DNA of 64,000 nt from Acinetobacter sp. HY1485. Lineage in GTDB: Bacteria; Pseudomonadota; Gammaproteobacteria; Pseudomonadales; Moraxellaceae. The DNA lies in assembly GCF_027568475.1 (NCBI RefSeq), contig NZ_JANKZG010000005.1, positions 1 through 64,000 on the forward strand. Reading direction: 5' to 3'. How positions within the stretch are numbered: the stretch's first letter is position 1; every line of letters begins with the position of its first letter. Below the pieces are notes generated by a model. It searched no databases, was not told the origin of the DNA, and was given only the letters and a program-made list of their open reading frames with translations. Below are positions 7,627-16,073 of this stretch, one piece after another. The translations under genes and the position numbers were made by a program.

Positions 7627-8040
7627 TCTTTTATGATAGAGCACAATACGATCAACTTCGGTAAAGTTCAGGGCAGTATGTACTGCTTGAGATATTGTGT
7701 TTTCCCAATCTGTTGATGAGCATAATTCTTTATAACCAAGCTGAATTAATTCTTGTTCTACTTGGTTTATAAAGAATTTTCCATACTTTTTACCTTGTTC
7801 GTTTGGCTTAATATAAAAACCTTCTAAAAAGGGAACAGGTTGAAAAAAACAGCCATTTGAATAAGAGCGTAAAGCTACTTCTGCAAAACCAATCACATTA
7901 TTGTCTTTAAGTAGTAAAAATGCAGACCGTGAAATTTTTTTATTTAAAATATGATGAATATCTTCTTTATGCTCTTCTTGATTGAGCTGTGCCCAAAATT
8001 CATGCCGTAAAGCGAGCCATGGTGTTATTGTTTTAAGCAT
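7612..8040 (-). CDS. GNAT acetyltransferase resembling aminoglycoside AAC(6')-I enzymes
   Basis: A 142-residue GNAT N-acetyltransferase. The order of short motifs closely follows the chromosomal AAC(6')-I enzymes of Acinetobacter and Serratia: Trp-Leu-Ala-Leu-Arg near the start, Ala-Glu-Val-Ala-Leu-Arg, Ser-Asn-Gly, Pro-Val-Pro-Phe-Leu-Glu-Gly, a basic acetyl-CoA loop, then Ser-x-x-Asp-Trp-Glu-Asn-x-x-Ser and Ala-Leu-Asn-Phe-Thr-Glu-Val-Asp-Arg. Those enzymes acetylate the 6'-amino group of aminoglycosides. Several positions of the acetyl-CoA loop and the Asp-rich patch differ from the best-known members, so resistance activity is a prediction. No mobile element flanks it, which suggests an intrinsic gene. 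It overlaps the aldehyde dehydrogenase gene tail to tail. Confidence 0.75.
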   Translation of the reverse strand: MLKTITPWLALRHEFWAQLNQEEHKEDIHHILNKKISRSAFLLLKDNNVIGFAEVALRSYSNGCFFQPVPFLEGFYIKPNEQGKKYGKFFINQVEQELIQLGYKELCSSTDWENTISQAVHTALNFTEVDRIVLYHKRLMPV

Positions 8041-8117
8041 ATGGTAGATCCGTTGTGTAGAAGAAGGGGGCAGAATTCTGTAAGATCAGCATCTTTATTT
8101 GACCCTAAGGTGCCAGC

Positions 8118-10295
8118 ATGGAAATCAAAGTCAATTTTTTAGATAATCTTCGGCTTGAGGCTAAGTTTGATGACTTTACCGTAATCGCTGACCAACCCAT
8201 TCGTTATAAAGGGGATGGTTCTGCACCCGGTCCTTTTGATTATTTTTTAGCATCATCTGCAATGTGTGCTGCATACTTTGTAAAAGTGTATTGTAATGCA
8301 CGCGATATTCCAACAGAGAATATTCGGTTATCTCAAAATAATATTGTTGACCCTGAAAACCGTTATAACCAAATTTTTAAAATTCAAGTGGAATTACCAA
8401 GCGATATTTCAGAGAAGGATCGTAAAGGAATTTTACGTTCTATTGACCGTTGTACCGTTAAAAAAGTGGTACAAACAGGTCCTGAATTTATCATTGAAGA
8501 AGTTGAGAGTATTGATGCTGACGCACAAGCGTTGTTAATGCCAAGCTTATCATCAGATACGGCAACCACCATTTTGGGTAAAGATTTACCATTAGAAACT
8601 ACGATTGCCAATATGTCTAAAATTTTGGCAGATTTAGGTATGAAAATTGAGATTGCATCGTGGCGCAATATTGTACCTAATGTGTGGTCATTGCATATCC
8701 GTGATGCCCAGTCGCCAATGTGTTTTACCAATGGTAAAGGTGCAACTAAAGAGAGTGCATTAGCTTCTGCCTTAGGCGAGTTTATTGAGCGTTTAAACTG
8801 TAACTTCTTTTATAATGACCAATTTTGGGGTGAGGAAATTGCTAATGCAGAATTTGTACATTACCCAAATGAAAAATGGTTTAAACCAGGTGAAAATGAT
8901 GAGTTACCGTCTGAAATTTTAGATGAGTATTGCCTAGAAATTTATAATCCTGAAGATGAGTTATGCGGTTCTCATTTATATGACACAAATTCGGGTAATA
9001 CGGCACGTGGTATTTGCTCTTTACCATTTGTTCGTCAATCTGACGGTGAAACTGTTTATTTCCCATCAAATTTAATTGAAAACTTATTTTTAAGTAATGG
9101 CATGAGTGCAGGTAATACACTTGCCGAAGCACAAGTACAATGCTTATCTGAAATTTTTGAACGTGCCGTAAAGCGTGAAATTTTAGAAGGTGAGATCACG
9201 CTCCCTGACGTACCACAAGAAGTAATTGCAAAATATCCATCTATTGTAGAAGGTATTAAAGCATTAGAAGAGCAGGGCTTTCCTGTGCTTGTAAAAGACG
9301 CATCGTTAGGCGGAAAGTTCCCTGTGATGTGTGTAACATTGATGAACCCACGTACAGGTGGTGTATTTGCATCTTTTGGTGCACATCCAAGTTTTGAAGT
9401 TGCCTTAGAGCGTAGCTTAACTGAACTTTTACAAGGTCGTAGCTTTGAAGGCTTAAACGATTTACCACAACCAACTTTTAGTAGTAACGCCGTAACAGAA
9501 CCAAATAACTTTGTTGAGCATTTTATTGATTCAAGTGGTGTTGTGTCTTGGCATTTCTTTAGTGCTAAATCAGATTTTGAATTTGTGGAATGGGATTTCA
9601 CAGCAAAAGGCGATAACCAAAAAGAAGCACAAACGTTGTTTGGTATTTTAGAGTCGTTGGGTAAAGAAGTTTACATGGCGGTATATGACCAATTAGGTGC
9701 AACGGCGTGTCGTATTTTAGTTCCGGGATATTCGGAAGTTTATTTGGTAGAAGACCTTGTATGGGATAATACCAACAAAGCTTTATTGTTCCGTGAAGAC
9801 ATTTTAAATTTACATCGTTTAGATGATGAGCAGTTACAAGCGTTGCTTGAACGTTTAGAAGACAGTGAACTAGATGACTATACTGAGATTAAAACACTGA
9901 TTGGTATTGAATTTGATGATAATACCGTGTGGGGACAACTTACATTATTAGAGCTCAAGCTTCTAATTAACTTAGCATTACAAGAGTTTGAAGAAGCAAA
10001 AGATCTTGTAGAGGCATTTTTACAATACAACACTAATACCGTTGAGCGTGGCTTGTTTTATCAAGCACTTAACGTGGTACTTGAAGTTGTATTAGATGAT
10101 GAGCTTGATATAGAAAATTATGTAGTGAATTTCCGCCGTATGTTTGGTAATGAACGTATGGATGCTGCGATGGGTTCAGTTGAAGGCACAGTGCGTTTTT
10201 ATGGATTAACGCCAACAAGTATGAAGCTTGAGGGGATTGAACCGCATTTACGTTTAATTGAAAGTTATAAAAAACTACATACAGCGCGCCGTTAA
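8118..10295 (+). CDS. ycaO: OsmC domain/YcaO domain fusion protein
   Basis: A 725-residue fusion. Residues 1 to about 135 are an OsmC/Ohr fold with Cys50 (Ala-Met-Cys-Ala-Ala) and Cys112 (Asp-Arg-Cys-Thr-Val) in the two peroxidatic positions. The remainder is an ATP-dependent YcaO cyclodehydratase-type domain with Glu-rich nucleotide and magnesium motifs (Ala-Leu-Gly-Glu-Phe-Ile-Glu-Arg near 218; Ser-Glu-Ile-Phe-Glu-Arg further on). The C-terminus lacks the Pro-rich tail of azoline-forming YcaO enzymes. The E. coli relative has been linked to RimO-dependent methylthiolation of ribosomal protein S12. It is an isolated gene: no precursor peptide is seen beside it, and a strong terminator follows. 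Confidence 0.88.
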   Translation: MEIKVNFLDNLRLEAKFDDFTVIADQPIRYKGDGSAPGPFDYFLASSAMCAAYFVKVYCNARDIPTENIRLSQNNIVDPENRYNQIFKIQVELPSDISEKDRKGILRSIDRCTVKKVVQTGPEFIIEEVESIDADAQALLMPSLSSDTATTILGKDLPLETTIANMSKILADLGMKIEIASWRNIVPNVWSLHIRDAQSPMCFTNGKGATKESALASALGEFIERLNCNFFYNDQFWGEEIANAEFVHYPNEKWFKPGENDELPSEILDEYCLEIYNPEDELCGSHLYDTNSGNTARGICSLPFVRQSDGETVYFPSNLIENLFLSNGMSAGNTLAEAQVQCLSEIFERAVKREILEGEITLPDVPQEVIAKYPSIVEGIKALEEQGFPVLVKDASLGGKFPVMCVTLMNPRTGGVFASFGAHPSFEVALERSLTELLQGRSFEGLNDLPQPTFSSNAVTEPNNFVEHFIDSSGVVSWHFFSAKSDFEFVEWDFTAKGDNQKEAQTLFGILESLGKEVYMAVYDQLGATACRILVPGYSEVYLVEDLVWDNTNKALLFREDILNLHRLDDEQLQALLERLEDSELDDYTEIKTLIGIEFDDNTVWGQLTLLELKLLINLALQEFEEAKDLVEAFLQYNTNTVERGLFYQALNVVLEVVLDDELDIENYVVNFRRMFGNERMDAAMGSVEGTVRFYGLTPTSMKLEGIEPHLRLIESYKKLHTARR

Positions 10296-10321
10296 AAAAA
10301 GCACCTTCGGGTGCTTTTTTA
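10294..10321. terminator. Bidirectional rho-independent terminator
   Basis: The stem AAAAAAGCACC / GGTGCTTTTTT with a TTCG tetraloop starts at the ycaO stop codon. It has A and T tracts on both sides, so it can serve ycaO and the convergent exporter gene. Confidence 0.9.
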
Positions 10322-10368
10322 TTACTTTATCGACAACATATTTAACATAATATGTATTATACGAAATT

Positions 10369-11145
10369 TCATACTGCCGTTAAAAACATATTTGTTGCAA
10401 CACAAACAACGGTTAAAGCAAATATTCGCTGAACAACTTTTGGAGATATAATATTCAGAAGTTGTTTTCCAACTAACAGTCCAACTATGCATGCAATAAC
10501 AAACATGATTGTAATGGTTTTTGGATAACTAAATCCTTCAAGCAAGTGAAGAATAATTGTAAAAGAACCAATCAAACCAACAATCATTAAAGAAGTTGAA
10601 ATAATACTTTTCATACCAAGATTAGTAAGACGTTTAAGCACAGGTACAATGATAAAACCACCACCAACACCTAAGAGCCCAGTTAAAAACCCTGAAAAGA
10701 TGCCAACACATCCTAAAATAACGGCGGTTTTTTTATTCCATAAAAAGCGTCCAGTATTTGGATTAAGTTTACATAATGGATTTGGCTGCTCTATATTTTG
10801 TTTAAAAAATAATCTATAAGCCACAAAAAACATGACACAAGAAAATAATAATGTCATATATGCTTTAGGTATAAAGTGGCTAAAAACAACTCCAAAATGA
10901 GCAAATGGAATCGCTAAAATTGCAATCCAAATTGCAGCTCGATACCTCACAACATGTTGTACAAAGCCTTGAATCGTACTAATAAATGCAGACATCGTTA
11001 CGGCGATCAATCCTACAGGTGCAGCTTGGGCAACGCTCCACCCTTGAGATGCCATGAGTGCAGGCACAGCAAGAATGCCGCCCCCTGCACCTGTGAGTCC
11101 AAGTAAAGTACCAATTGCAATACCTTCAAGTACTAAAACCCACAT
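10369..11145 (-). CDS. TSUP-family sulfite/sulfur anion exporter (TauE/SafE)
   Basis: A 258-residue integral membrane protein with about eight membrane helices and the duplicated TSUP motifs: Gly-Leu-Thr-Gly-Ala-Gly-Gly-Gly near residue 18 and Gly-Leu-Leu-Gly-Val-Gly-Gly-Gly-Phe near 157. TauE/SafE proteins move sulfite, thiosulfate or organosulfonates. Its ATG overlaps the stop of the sulfide:quinone reductase gene (TAATG), so it is the last gene of the persulfide operon. The likely cargo is sulfite or thiosulfate made by the persulfide dioxygenase. Similar trios occur in other bacteria (for example with BigR or FisR regulators). Confidence 0.9.
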   Translation of the reverse strand: MWVLVLEGIAIGTLLGLTGAGGGILAVPALMASQGWSVAQAAPVGLIAVTMSAFISTIQGFVQHVVRYRAAIWIAILAIPFAHFGVVFSHFIPKAYMTLLFSCVMFFVAYRLFFKQNIEQPNPLCKLNPNTGRFLWNKKTAVILGCVGIFSGFLTGLLGVGGGFIIVPVLKRLTNLGMKSIISTSLMIVGLIGSFTIILHLLEGFSYPKTITIMFVIACIVGLLVGKQLLNIISPKVVQRIFALTVVCVATNMFLTAV

Positions 11146-12362
11146 TACTGATACTTCTTATTGGGTTTAACAAACCATTCTTGTCCTTTGAGCATACCTT
11201 CCCAATAAATATAAGGTAAAAGTTTAGCCTTTAAAAACCAAGCTAACGCTGTAGGTTGACGTCCATCTAAAAACCAAGCAGGAAACGTTGGCATTAATTT
11301 GCCACCATACCCAAATTCTGCAAGTACAATCTTGCCACGTTCAACCGTTAATGGACATGAACCATAACCATCGTAAGCATAAAAATCAGCACTTTGATTT
11401 AAAAATGCTAAAACATTCACGGCGACAACTGGAGCTTGTTTACGTGCGGCTGCAGCAGTTTTAGCATTGGTCGTATTGACCACATCACCTAAAGCAAAAA
11501 TATTAGAATAAGTGGTATGTTGTAGTGTTTCAGGATGAACACTCACCCATCCTTTTTCATCAACAAGCGTACTTGTACGGATACATTCTGGTGTTTGTTG
11601 TGGTGGTACCACATGCAACATATCAAATGGTTTCTCAATAATCCCAGTTTTAGTTTTAAACCATGCTTTTTTGGCAATACCATCTACTTTGATGAGTTGC
11701 TCTTCAAAACATAAGTTTACGCCGTAGCGCTCTATATATTGCATTAACGCAGGTACATAATCCTTCACACCAAACAATGCTGCACCTGCATTACAAAAGT
11801 CGATACTAATCTGCTGTAGACATCCTTGTTTTTGCCAATGATCTGCCGATAAATACATTGCTTTTTGGGGTGCACCTGCACATTTAATTGGCATTGGTGG
11901 CTGTGTAAAAATTGCTTTACCTTGTTTTAACTGTTGAACCAACTGCCATGTATACGGCGCAAGATCATAACGATAATTTGAAGTAACGCCGTTTTTACCT
12001 AACGTGTCTTCTAATCCTTCAATCGCAGACCAATTAAGTTGTATTCCCGGACAAACCACAAGAACATCATAACCAACCTCTTCTTGGTTGCTTAAAACCA
12101 CTGTATTGTGATCTGGTACAAAACGTACTACAGCGTTTTTTAACCATGTCACATTTTTAGGCATAACCGATGCCATAGGCTTTGCTGTTGAGGGTGCATC
12201 AAAAATACCGCCACCCACCATTGTCCAACCGGGTTGATAATAATTGGTATCAGCAGGATCAATAATCGCAATATTTGCTTGAGGGTCACGTTTTAAAATA
12301 CTAGATGCCGTTGAAATACCAGCAGCCCCACCACCGACAATCACAATCTTAAATTTTTTCAT
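11145..12362 (-). CDS. sqr: Sulfide:quinone oxidoreductase, type II (SQOR-like)
   Basis: A 405-residue FAD flavoprotein that oxidises sulfide to persulfide and passes electrons to quinone at the membrane. It has an N-terminal dinucleotide fold (Val-Gly-Gly-Gly-Ala-Ala-Gly, residues 9-15), the redox cysteines Cys161 (Pro-Ile-Lys-Cys-Ala-Gly-Ala-Pro-Gln-Lys) and Cys336 (Tyr-Gly-Ser-Cys-Pro-Leu-Thr) of type II enzymes, and a Leu-Gly-Asp FAD motif near 291. A hydrophobic/aromatic C-terminus fits membrane attachment. The ATG at 12362 sits in a TAATG overlap with the dioxygenase stop; a start at 12380 would read into that gene and is less likely. Confidence 0.92.
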   Translation of the reverse strand: MKKFKIVIVGGGAAGISTASSILKRDPQANIAIIDPADTNYYQPGWTMVGGGIFDAPSTAKPMASVMPKNVTWLKNAVVRFVPDHNTVVLSNQEEVGYDVLVVCPGIQLNWSAIEGLEDTLGKNGVTSNYRYDLAPYTWQLVQQLKQGKAIFTQPPMPIKCAGAPQKAMYLSADHWQKQGCLQQISIDFCNAGAALFGVKDYVPALMQYIERYGVNLCFEEQLIKVDGIAKKAWFKTKTGIIEKPFDMLHVVPPQQTPECIRTSTLVDEKGWVSVHPETLQHTTYSNIFALGDVVNTTNAKTAAAARKQAPVVAVNVLAFLNQSADFYAYDGYGSCPLTVERGKIVLAEFGYGGKLMPTFPAWFLDGRQPTALAWFLKAKLLPYIYWEGMLKGQEWFVKPNKKYQ

Positions 12363-13045
12363 TACTTTTGTTTTCCACATACTTGGTTAACAGGAAGTGC
12401 AATATCAATTTGCTTTGGATAAGGTAAGTCTAAATTATTCATTAATTCAATAAAATCTGCTTTTGAACGTCCTGCACCTAAACGAGAATTGGTTGTACGT
12501 TCTTTTAAAATGGTAGATGCGGTTCTACCGTTGTAATCGTGTCCTGGATACACAATCGTTTCATCAGGCAGACAAAACAGCTTATTATGAATACTGTCAT
12601 ACAGCATTTCAGCGCTGCCATGTTGAAAGTCTGTACGTCCACAACCATCAATCAACAGCGCATCGCCTGTAAACACCATATTACCAACCAAATAACTGGT
12701 ACAAGAATTGGTATGCCCTGGGGTATACAATGTTTTTATTTCAAATTTTCCAATGCGCAAAACACACCCATCTGTTACTAGGATGTCACCACACTCCACA
12801 TCAGAATAACGATTGAGTACAGACTTAGACCCACACTGCTCTCTTAATAAATTAGCTGCCGTAATATGATCTGCATGTACGTGGGTATCTAAAGTATACA
12901 ATAAGGTGTAACCTTTAAGTGCTTGTAGGTATTTTTCGACTTCGCACGCCACAGGGTCAATTAAGACCGCCTGTTTGGTTGTTTCACATGCCAATAAATA
13001 AGTATAAGTTGAACTTTTTTCTTCAAAAAACTGCTTAAACAACAT
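12362..13045 (-). CDS. Persulfide dioxygenase (ETHE1-like metallo-beta-lactamase fold)
   Basis: A 227-residue protein with the metallo-beta-lactamase fold, lacking the rhodanese extension found in some relatives. His-Val-His-Ala-Asp-His (55-60), His111, Asp128 and His169 are the metal ligands. Gly-Cys-Gly-Arg-Thr-Asp-Phe (134-140) is the signature of the ETHE1/Blh persulfide dioxygenases, which use one iron and O2 to turn glutathione persulfide into sulfite. It is the first gene of the operon with sqr and the TSUP exporter, and is preceded by AGG and a sigma-54 promoter 39-55 bases upstream of the ATG. Neighbours make the role very likely. Confidence 0.92.
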   Translation of the reverse strand: MLFKQFFEEKSSTYTYLLACETTKQAVLIDPVACEVEKYLQALKGYTLLYTLDTHVHADHITAANLLREQCGSKSVLNRYSDVECGDILVTDGCVLRIGKFEIKTLYTPGHTNSCTSYLVGNMVFTGDALLIDGCGRTDFQHGSAEMLYDSIHNKLFCLPDETIVYPGHDYNGRTASTILKERTTNSRLGAGRSKADFIELMNNLDLPYPKQIDIALPVNQVCGKQK

Positions 13046-13083
13046 AAACCTATCTCTATTATTTCTTTAATTCATCTCTATTA

Positions 13084-13100
13084 TGCATATTTAATGCCAA
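13084..13100 (-). promoter_or_regulatory. Sigma-54 (-24/-12) promoter of the persulfide operon
   Basis: Read on the minus strand, the sequence is TTGGCATTAAATATGCA. The invariant GG and GC lie at the right distance, and it fits the consensus YTGGCAC-N5-TTGCW at all invariant positions. It would start transcription near 13073 and leave a short leader before the dioxygenase ATG. The divergent gene encodes an activator with the sigma-54 contact loop, which supports the call. Confidence 0.82.
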
Positions 13101-13110
13101 TTTGTATTTA

Positions 13111-13190
13111 TTGTTTAAAAACAATCGTTTATTTTATTATACTTGTATTTATATGTTTCATGAAACTACAATGAAACATTGCTTGAAACA
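13111..13190. promoter_or_regulatory. Candidate upstream activator sites between regulator and pdo operon
   Basis: The region holds the inverted repeat TTGTTT-AA-AAACAA (13111-13124), the perfect palindrome GTTTCATGAAAC (13155-13166), and further TGAAAC copies at 13172-13177 and 13184-13189. The three TGAAAC units begin 11 and 12 bases apart, about one helical turn. They lie on the far side of the sigma-54 promoter, where enhancer-binding proteins bind, and just before the regulator's own start, so autoregulation is also possible. Confidence 0.55.
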
Positions 13191-13200
13191 TATAAGACCC

Positions 13201-14280
13201 ATGGAAAAACTCTATTTTAGCTCTGTCGTTAGTTTAAAAGATTTCTTAAAACAACTTCCTGTTTTAGGTCACCCATTTATTGCTTACGATATCTCTCATC
13301 AGATCATTGATCAATCGGTGGCACATGGTAAAAAATCAGATGAACCCACCTATTACCTATATGTTCAACAACAACATTACGGCGAACTTTATTTTGTAAA
13401 TACAACAGTTAAAGAATATAGCTCATCTGCGATTGAAAATATGATGAGTATTATTCAAAAAGTGGCTAAAACGCCTTTTCCTGTATTGGTTAGAGGTGAA
13501 TCTGGTAGTGGCAAAGAACTTGTTGCTCATGCAATTCATAAAGCAAGCGAAAGAGAACCTTTTGTTGCCGTAAATTGCGCCGCTTTAAATGCAAATCTAC
13601 TTGAAAGCGAATTATTTGGACACGTTAAAGGTGCATTTACAGGGGCAATACGTGATCATAAAGGGATGTTTGAACGTGCAGCAGGCGGAACACTGTTTTT
13701 AGACGAAGTTGCGGAAATTCCCTTAGAACTACAAGCAAAGCTTTTGCGTGTACTAGAAACAGGAGAATTTATGCGTTTAGGAGGTGAACAGGTCATTCAA
13801 AGTAATGTCCGTATTATTGCTGCAACCCATCGTGCTTTACGAGAAGAAGCAAAATTAGGGCGCTTCAGGCAAGACCTACTCTATCGTTTGCGTGTTATTC
13901 CTATTTTTGTACCGCCTTTACGTGAGCGTAAAGAAGAAATTGAACAGCTCGTGGATAAGCTTTTATTAGAAAACTCTTTTGAAGATACGCCAAACCTGAC
14001 ACTTCGTGCGATGAATGTACTTAAACACTATGATTGGCCAGGGAACATAAGAGAGCTTAAAAATACGTTGTTATACGCTCTTACAATGGCGCAAGGTAAA
14101 ACCCAAATTGATATAGAAGATTTACCACAAGATATTATTTGTGAAAATCTAACAGGAATTAATTATGAGAGCTATCAAGCACTCATGCAAAAACATCAAA
14201 ATAACCTCAATGCCGTTGCAAAAGCACTTGGTATTAGCAGAAGCACCTTATGGCGCTACCGCCAAAAGTGGGAATCATGA
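13201..14280 (+). CDS. Sigma-54-dependent activator of the persulfide operon (FisR-like)
   Basis: A 359-residue enhancer-binding protein. About 90 N-terminal residues form a sensor region of no family I recognise. Then comes an AAA+ domain with Walker A Gly-Glu-Ser-Gly-Ser-Gly-Lys-Glu (99-106), the sigma-54 contact loop Gly-Ala-Phe-Thr-Gly-Ala (144-149) and Walker B Gly-Gly-Thr-Leu-Phe-Leu-Asp-Glu (162-169). A Fis-type helix-turn-helix is at the C-terminus. The frame is open back to 13102, but that extension would run through the palindromic sites, so I chose ATG 13201. With that start the sensor region contains no cysteine, unlike FisR, which senses polysulfide through cysteines. Divergence from the pdo-sqr operon makes that operon the target. 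Confidence 0.85.
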   Translation: MEKLYFSSVVSLKDFLKQLPVLGHPFIAYDISHQIIDQSVAHGKKSDEPTYYLYVQQQHYGELYFVNTTVKEYSSSAIENMMSIIQKVAKTPFPVLVRGESGSGKELVAHAIHKASEREPFVAVNCAALNANLLESELFGHVKGAFTGAIRDHKGMFERAAGGTLFLDEVAEIPLELQAKLLRVLETGEFMRLGGEQVIQSNVRIIAATHRALREEAKLGRFRQDLLYRLRVIPIFVPPLRERKEEIEQLVDKLLLENSFEDTPNLTLRAMNVLKHYDWPGNIRELKNTLLYALTMAQGKTQIDIEDLPQDIICENLTGINYESYQALMQKHQNNLNAVAKALGISRSTLWRYRQKWES

Positions 14281-15648
14281 TTTGACAGCAACTAATTTTT
14301 GTTGCACAAATTCTTTAAAACCAATATCTGAAAGTTCATGTCCATAACCTGAATTCTTCACACCACCAAATGGAAGTTCAGGTGTACTTTCAGTGTACCA
14401 ATTAATCCATAACATCCCCGTTTGCACGCGTGATGCCATTTTTTTAGCACGTTCAATATTGGTTGAGTGAATTGCACCACCTAGGCCATAATGTGAGTGA
14501 TTGGCGATCTCAACAATTTCATCATCATCTTTTGCCACATAGATTTGTGCAACAGGCCCAAAAAATTCTTCAAACCATGCATCATTGTCAGGCGTAATTC
14601 CTTCTAAAATAGTCGGCTCAAAAAAGTTTCCTGTCGAATCAATGGCATGTCCACCTAATACAAGATGTGCCCCTGATTCTACGGCGTGTTCTACTTGTTC
14701 TTTAAGGTGTTTTACCGCACTTTCAGATGATAATGGCCCCAACGTTGTGGTTTCATCTAAAGGGTCACCTGTCTTGAGTGCTTTAAAAGCATTAATCAGG
14801 CCTGATTTAAACTGTTCTGCAATTTTTTCATGCAAAATAAAACGTTTTGCTGCCGTACACACCTGACCTGCATTATTAACACGCGCTTGACAACCAATTT
14901 TAATGGCTTTTTCTAAATCAACTTCATCTAGTACAATGAATACATCATTGCCCCCTAATTCAAGCGTTGATTTTTTAAGATATTTTCCTGCTTGGGCAGC
15001 CACCGCACGCCCTGCTTTTTCTGATCCTGTTAGTGCAACACCCTGTACGCGCTCATCCGTAATAATTTCGGCAATTTGGTCACTATCCACAAACAGATTT
15101 GTCCATACGCCTTTTGGCGCACCTGAATCTAAAATCAGTTGTTCAAAAGCTTCTGCCGATTGAGGTACAATTCCTGCATGTTTTGCCAAAACAGGATTAC
15201 CAATAGCACAGTTAGGTGCAAATACACGCATTAACTGCGAAAATGGAAAATTCCACGGTTCAACGGCAACAATAATACCCAAAGGATGTTGTTCAATCCA
15301 CGCTTCACCAATTGGATTTTCATAAGGAATTGGTTCTAAGTATTCATGTGCATGTTCTGCATAATAATCTGCAATTTTGGCACAAGATTCAATCTCACTA
15401 CGACTTTGCTCAATGAGTTTTCCCATCTCAAGCGTCATAATTTTGGCGTATTTTTCTTCATTTTGACGTAAATTAGTTGCCACATTACGCAATACTTGTG
15501 CACGTTGCTCAATGTTTTGGTGCGATGACCATGGCGATTTTAGAAGATGTTCAGCATCATCTAAGCTTTGGTTAATTTTAGTTTGGTCATGCGGCGTATA
15601 TTCTTTTAATACTTCATTATTAAAAGGATTTTTCGAGATATAAGGCAT
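14275..15648 (-). CDS. NAD(P)-dependent succinate-semialdehyde-type dehydrogenase
   Basis: A 457-residue member of the hydrolytic aldehyde dehydrogenase superfamily, in the succinate-semialdehyde dehydrogenase branch (Sad/GabD-like, about 460 residues). It has Pro-Trp-Asn-Phe-Pro-Phe for the cofactor loop, Thr-Gly-Ser-Glu-Lys-Ala-Gly, catalytic Glu in Leu-Glu-Leu-Gly-Gly-Asn-Asp, and nucleophile Cys in Asn-Ala-Gly-Gln-Val-Cys-Thr. These enzymes feed 4-aminobutyrate and related C4 semialdehydes into succinate. No gabT or other pathway gene is adjacent, so the physiological substrate is open. It overlaps the activator gene tail to tail by 6 bp, and a good purine-rich ribosome site (AAGGAGAAAG) precedes its ATG. 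Confidence 0.87.
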   Translation of the reverse strand: MPYISKNPFNNEVLKEYTPHDQTKINQSLDDAEHLLKSPWSSHQNIEQRAQVLRNVATNLRQNEEKYAKIMTLEMGKLIEQSRSEIESCAKIADYYAEHAHEYLEPIPYENPIGEAWIEQHPLGIIVAVEPWNFPFSQLMRVFAPNCAIGNPVLAKHAGIVPQSAEAFEQLILDSGAPKGVWTNLFVDSDQIAEIITDERVQGVALTGSEKAGRAVAAQAGKYLKKSTLELGGNDVFIVLDEVDLEKAIKIGCQARVNNAGQVCTAAKRFILHEKIAEQFKSGLINAFKALKTGDPLDETTTLGPLSSESAVKHLKEQVEHAVESGAHLVLGGHAIDSTGNFFEPTILEGITPDNDAWFEEFFGPVAQIYVAKDDDEIVEIANHSHYGLGGAIHSTNIERAKKMASRVQTGMLWINWYTESTPELPFGGVKNSGYGHELSDIGFKEFVQQKLVAVKS

Positions 15649-15667
15649 TGCTTTCTCCTTTATAGAT

Positions 15668-15701
15668 AAAAAGCATGTCTACGACCGCAGACATGCTTTT
15701 T
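15668..15701. terminator. Bidirectional terminator hairpin
   Basis: The 13-bp stem AAAAAGCATGTCT / AGACATGCTTTTT with an eight-base loop lies between the DUF2171 gene and the dehydrogenase gene, both on the minus strand. It should terminate the DUF2171 transcript. Confidence 0.88.
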
Positions 15702-15718
15702 TTAGGAACTTTTAAAAA

Positions 15719-15955
15719 TTAGATTGCTGTCCAACCTTGTTCTACTTCTTGTGCATTTTTATTTAAAATTACGTCATCACCTTTAATTTCTGCTACCCAT
15801 GCTACAGGGATTAAATGGTGGTGACCATCTGCTGCATCATTTTTTGTCAATTTAATTTGGTCTGTCCCTTCTAAGTGATCAACAGTACCCACATGTTTGC
15901 CACAAGAAGCGATTACGTTTGCGTGTTTTTTAATTTCTTGAGTATTAATCGTCAT
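15719..15955 (-). CDS. Small DUF2171-type (PRC-barrel-like) protein
   Basis: A 78-residue soluble protein with the pattern of DUF2171 proteins: an N-terminal Val-Ile-Ala-Ser-Cys-Gly segment, Val-Gly-Thr-Val-Asp-His-Leu-Glu-Gly, a His-His-His-Leu-Ile-Pro turn and Trp-Val. These proteins resemble PRC-barrel domains and are usually linked to stress or stationary phase; no biochemical function is established. It forms a single-gene unit closed by a strong terminator. The start has an AAGGAAAGAAC ribosome site. Confidence 0.8.
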   Translation of the reverse strand: MTINTQEIKKHANVIASCGKHVGTVDHLEGTDQIKLTKNDAADGHHHLIPVAWVAEIKGDDVILNKNAQEVEQGWTAI

Positions 15956-16073
15956 TGTTCTTTCCTTTATTGTTGTACGTTGTGATTAACGTATGAAGCT
16001 AATGTAGCGAACTAATTTTGGTCTGACTAGCATTTGCAGTAAACAGAAACATCACAGCTGTATGCTGTTACAT

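Noticed and set aside
9056..9601. 181-residue open frame on the minus strand inside ycaO
   Set aside because: It is antisense to an intact YcaO domain, has low-complexity Ser/Lys/Thr composition typical of shadow frames, and no ribosome site.
8118..10368. RiPP biosynthetic cluster around the YcaO protein
   Set aside because: No precursor peptide, partner cyclodehydratase or exporter is adjacent, and the azoline-type Pro-rich C-terminus is absent.
13102..13200. 33-residue N-terminal extension of the sigma-54 activator
   Set aside because: It would run through palindromic sites in the promoter gap and is rich in Tyr/Phe/Asn unlike a domain. The ATG at 13201 is preferred, although its ribosome site is weak, so this is not certain.
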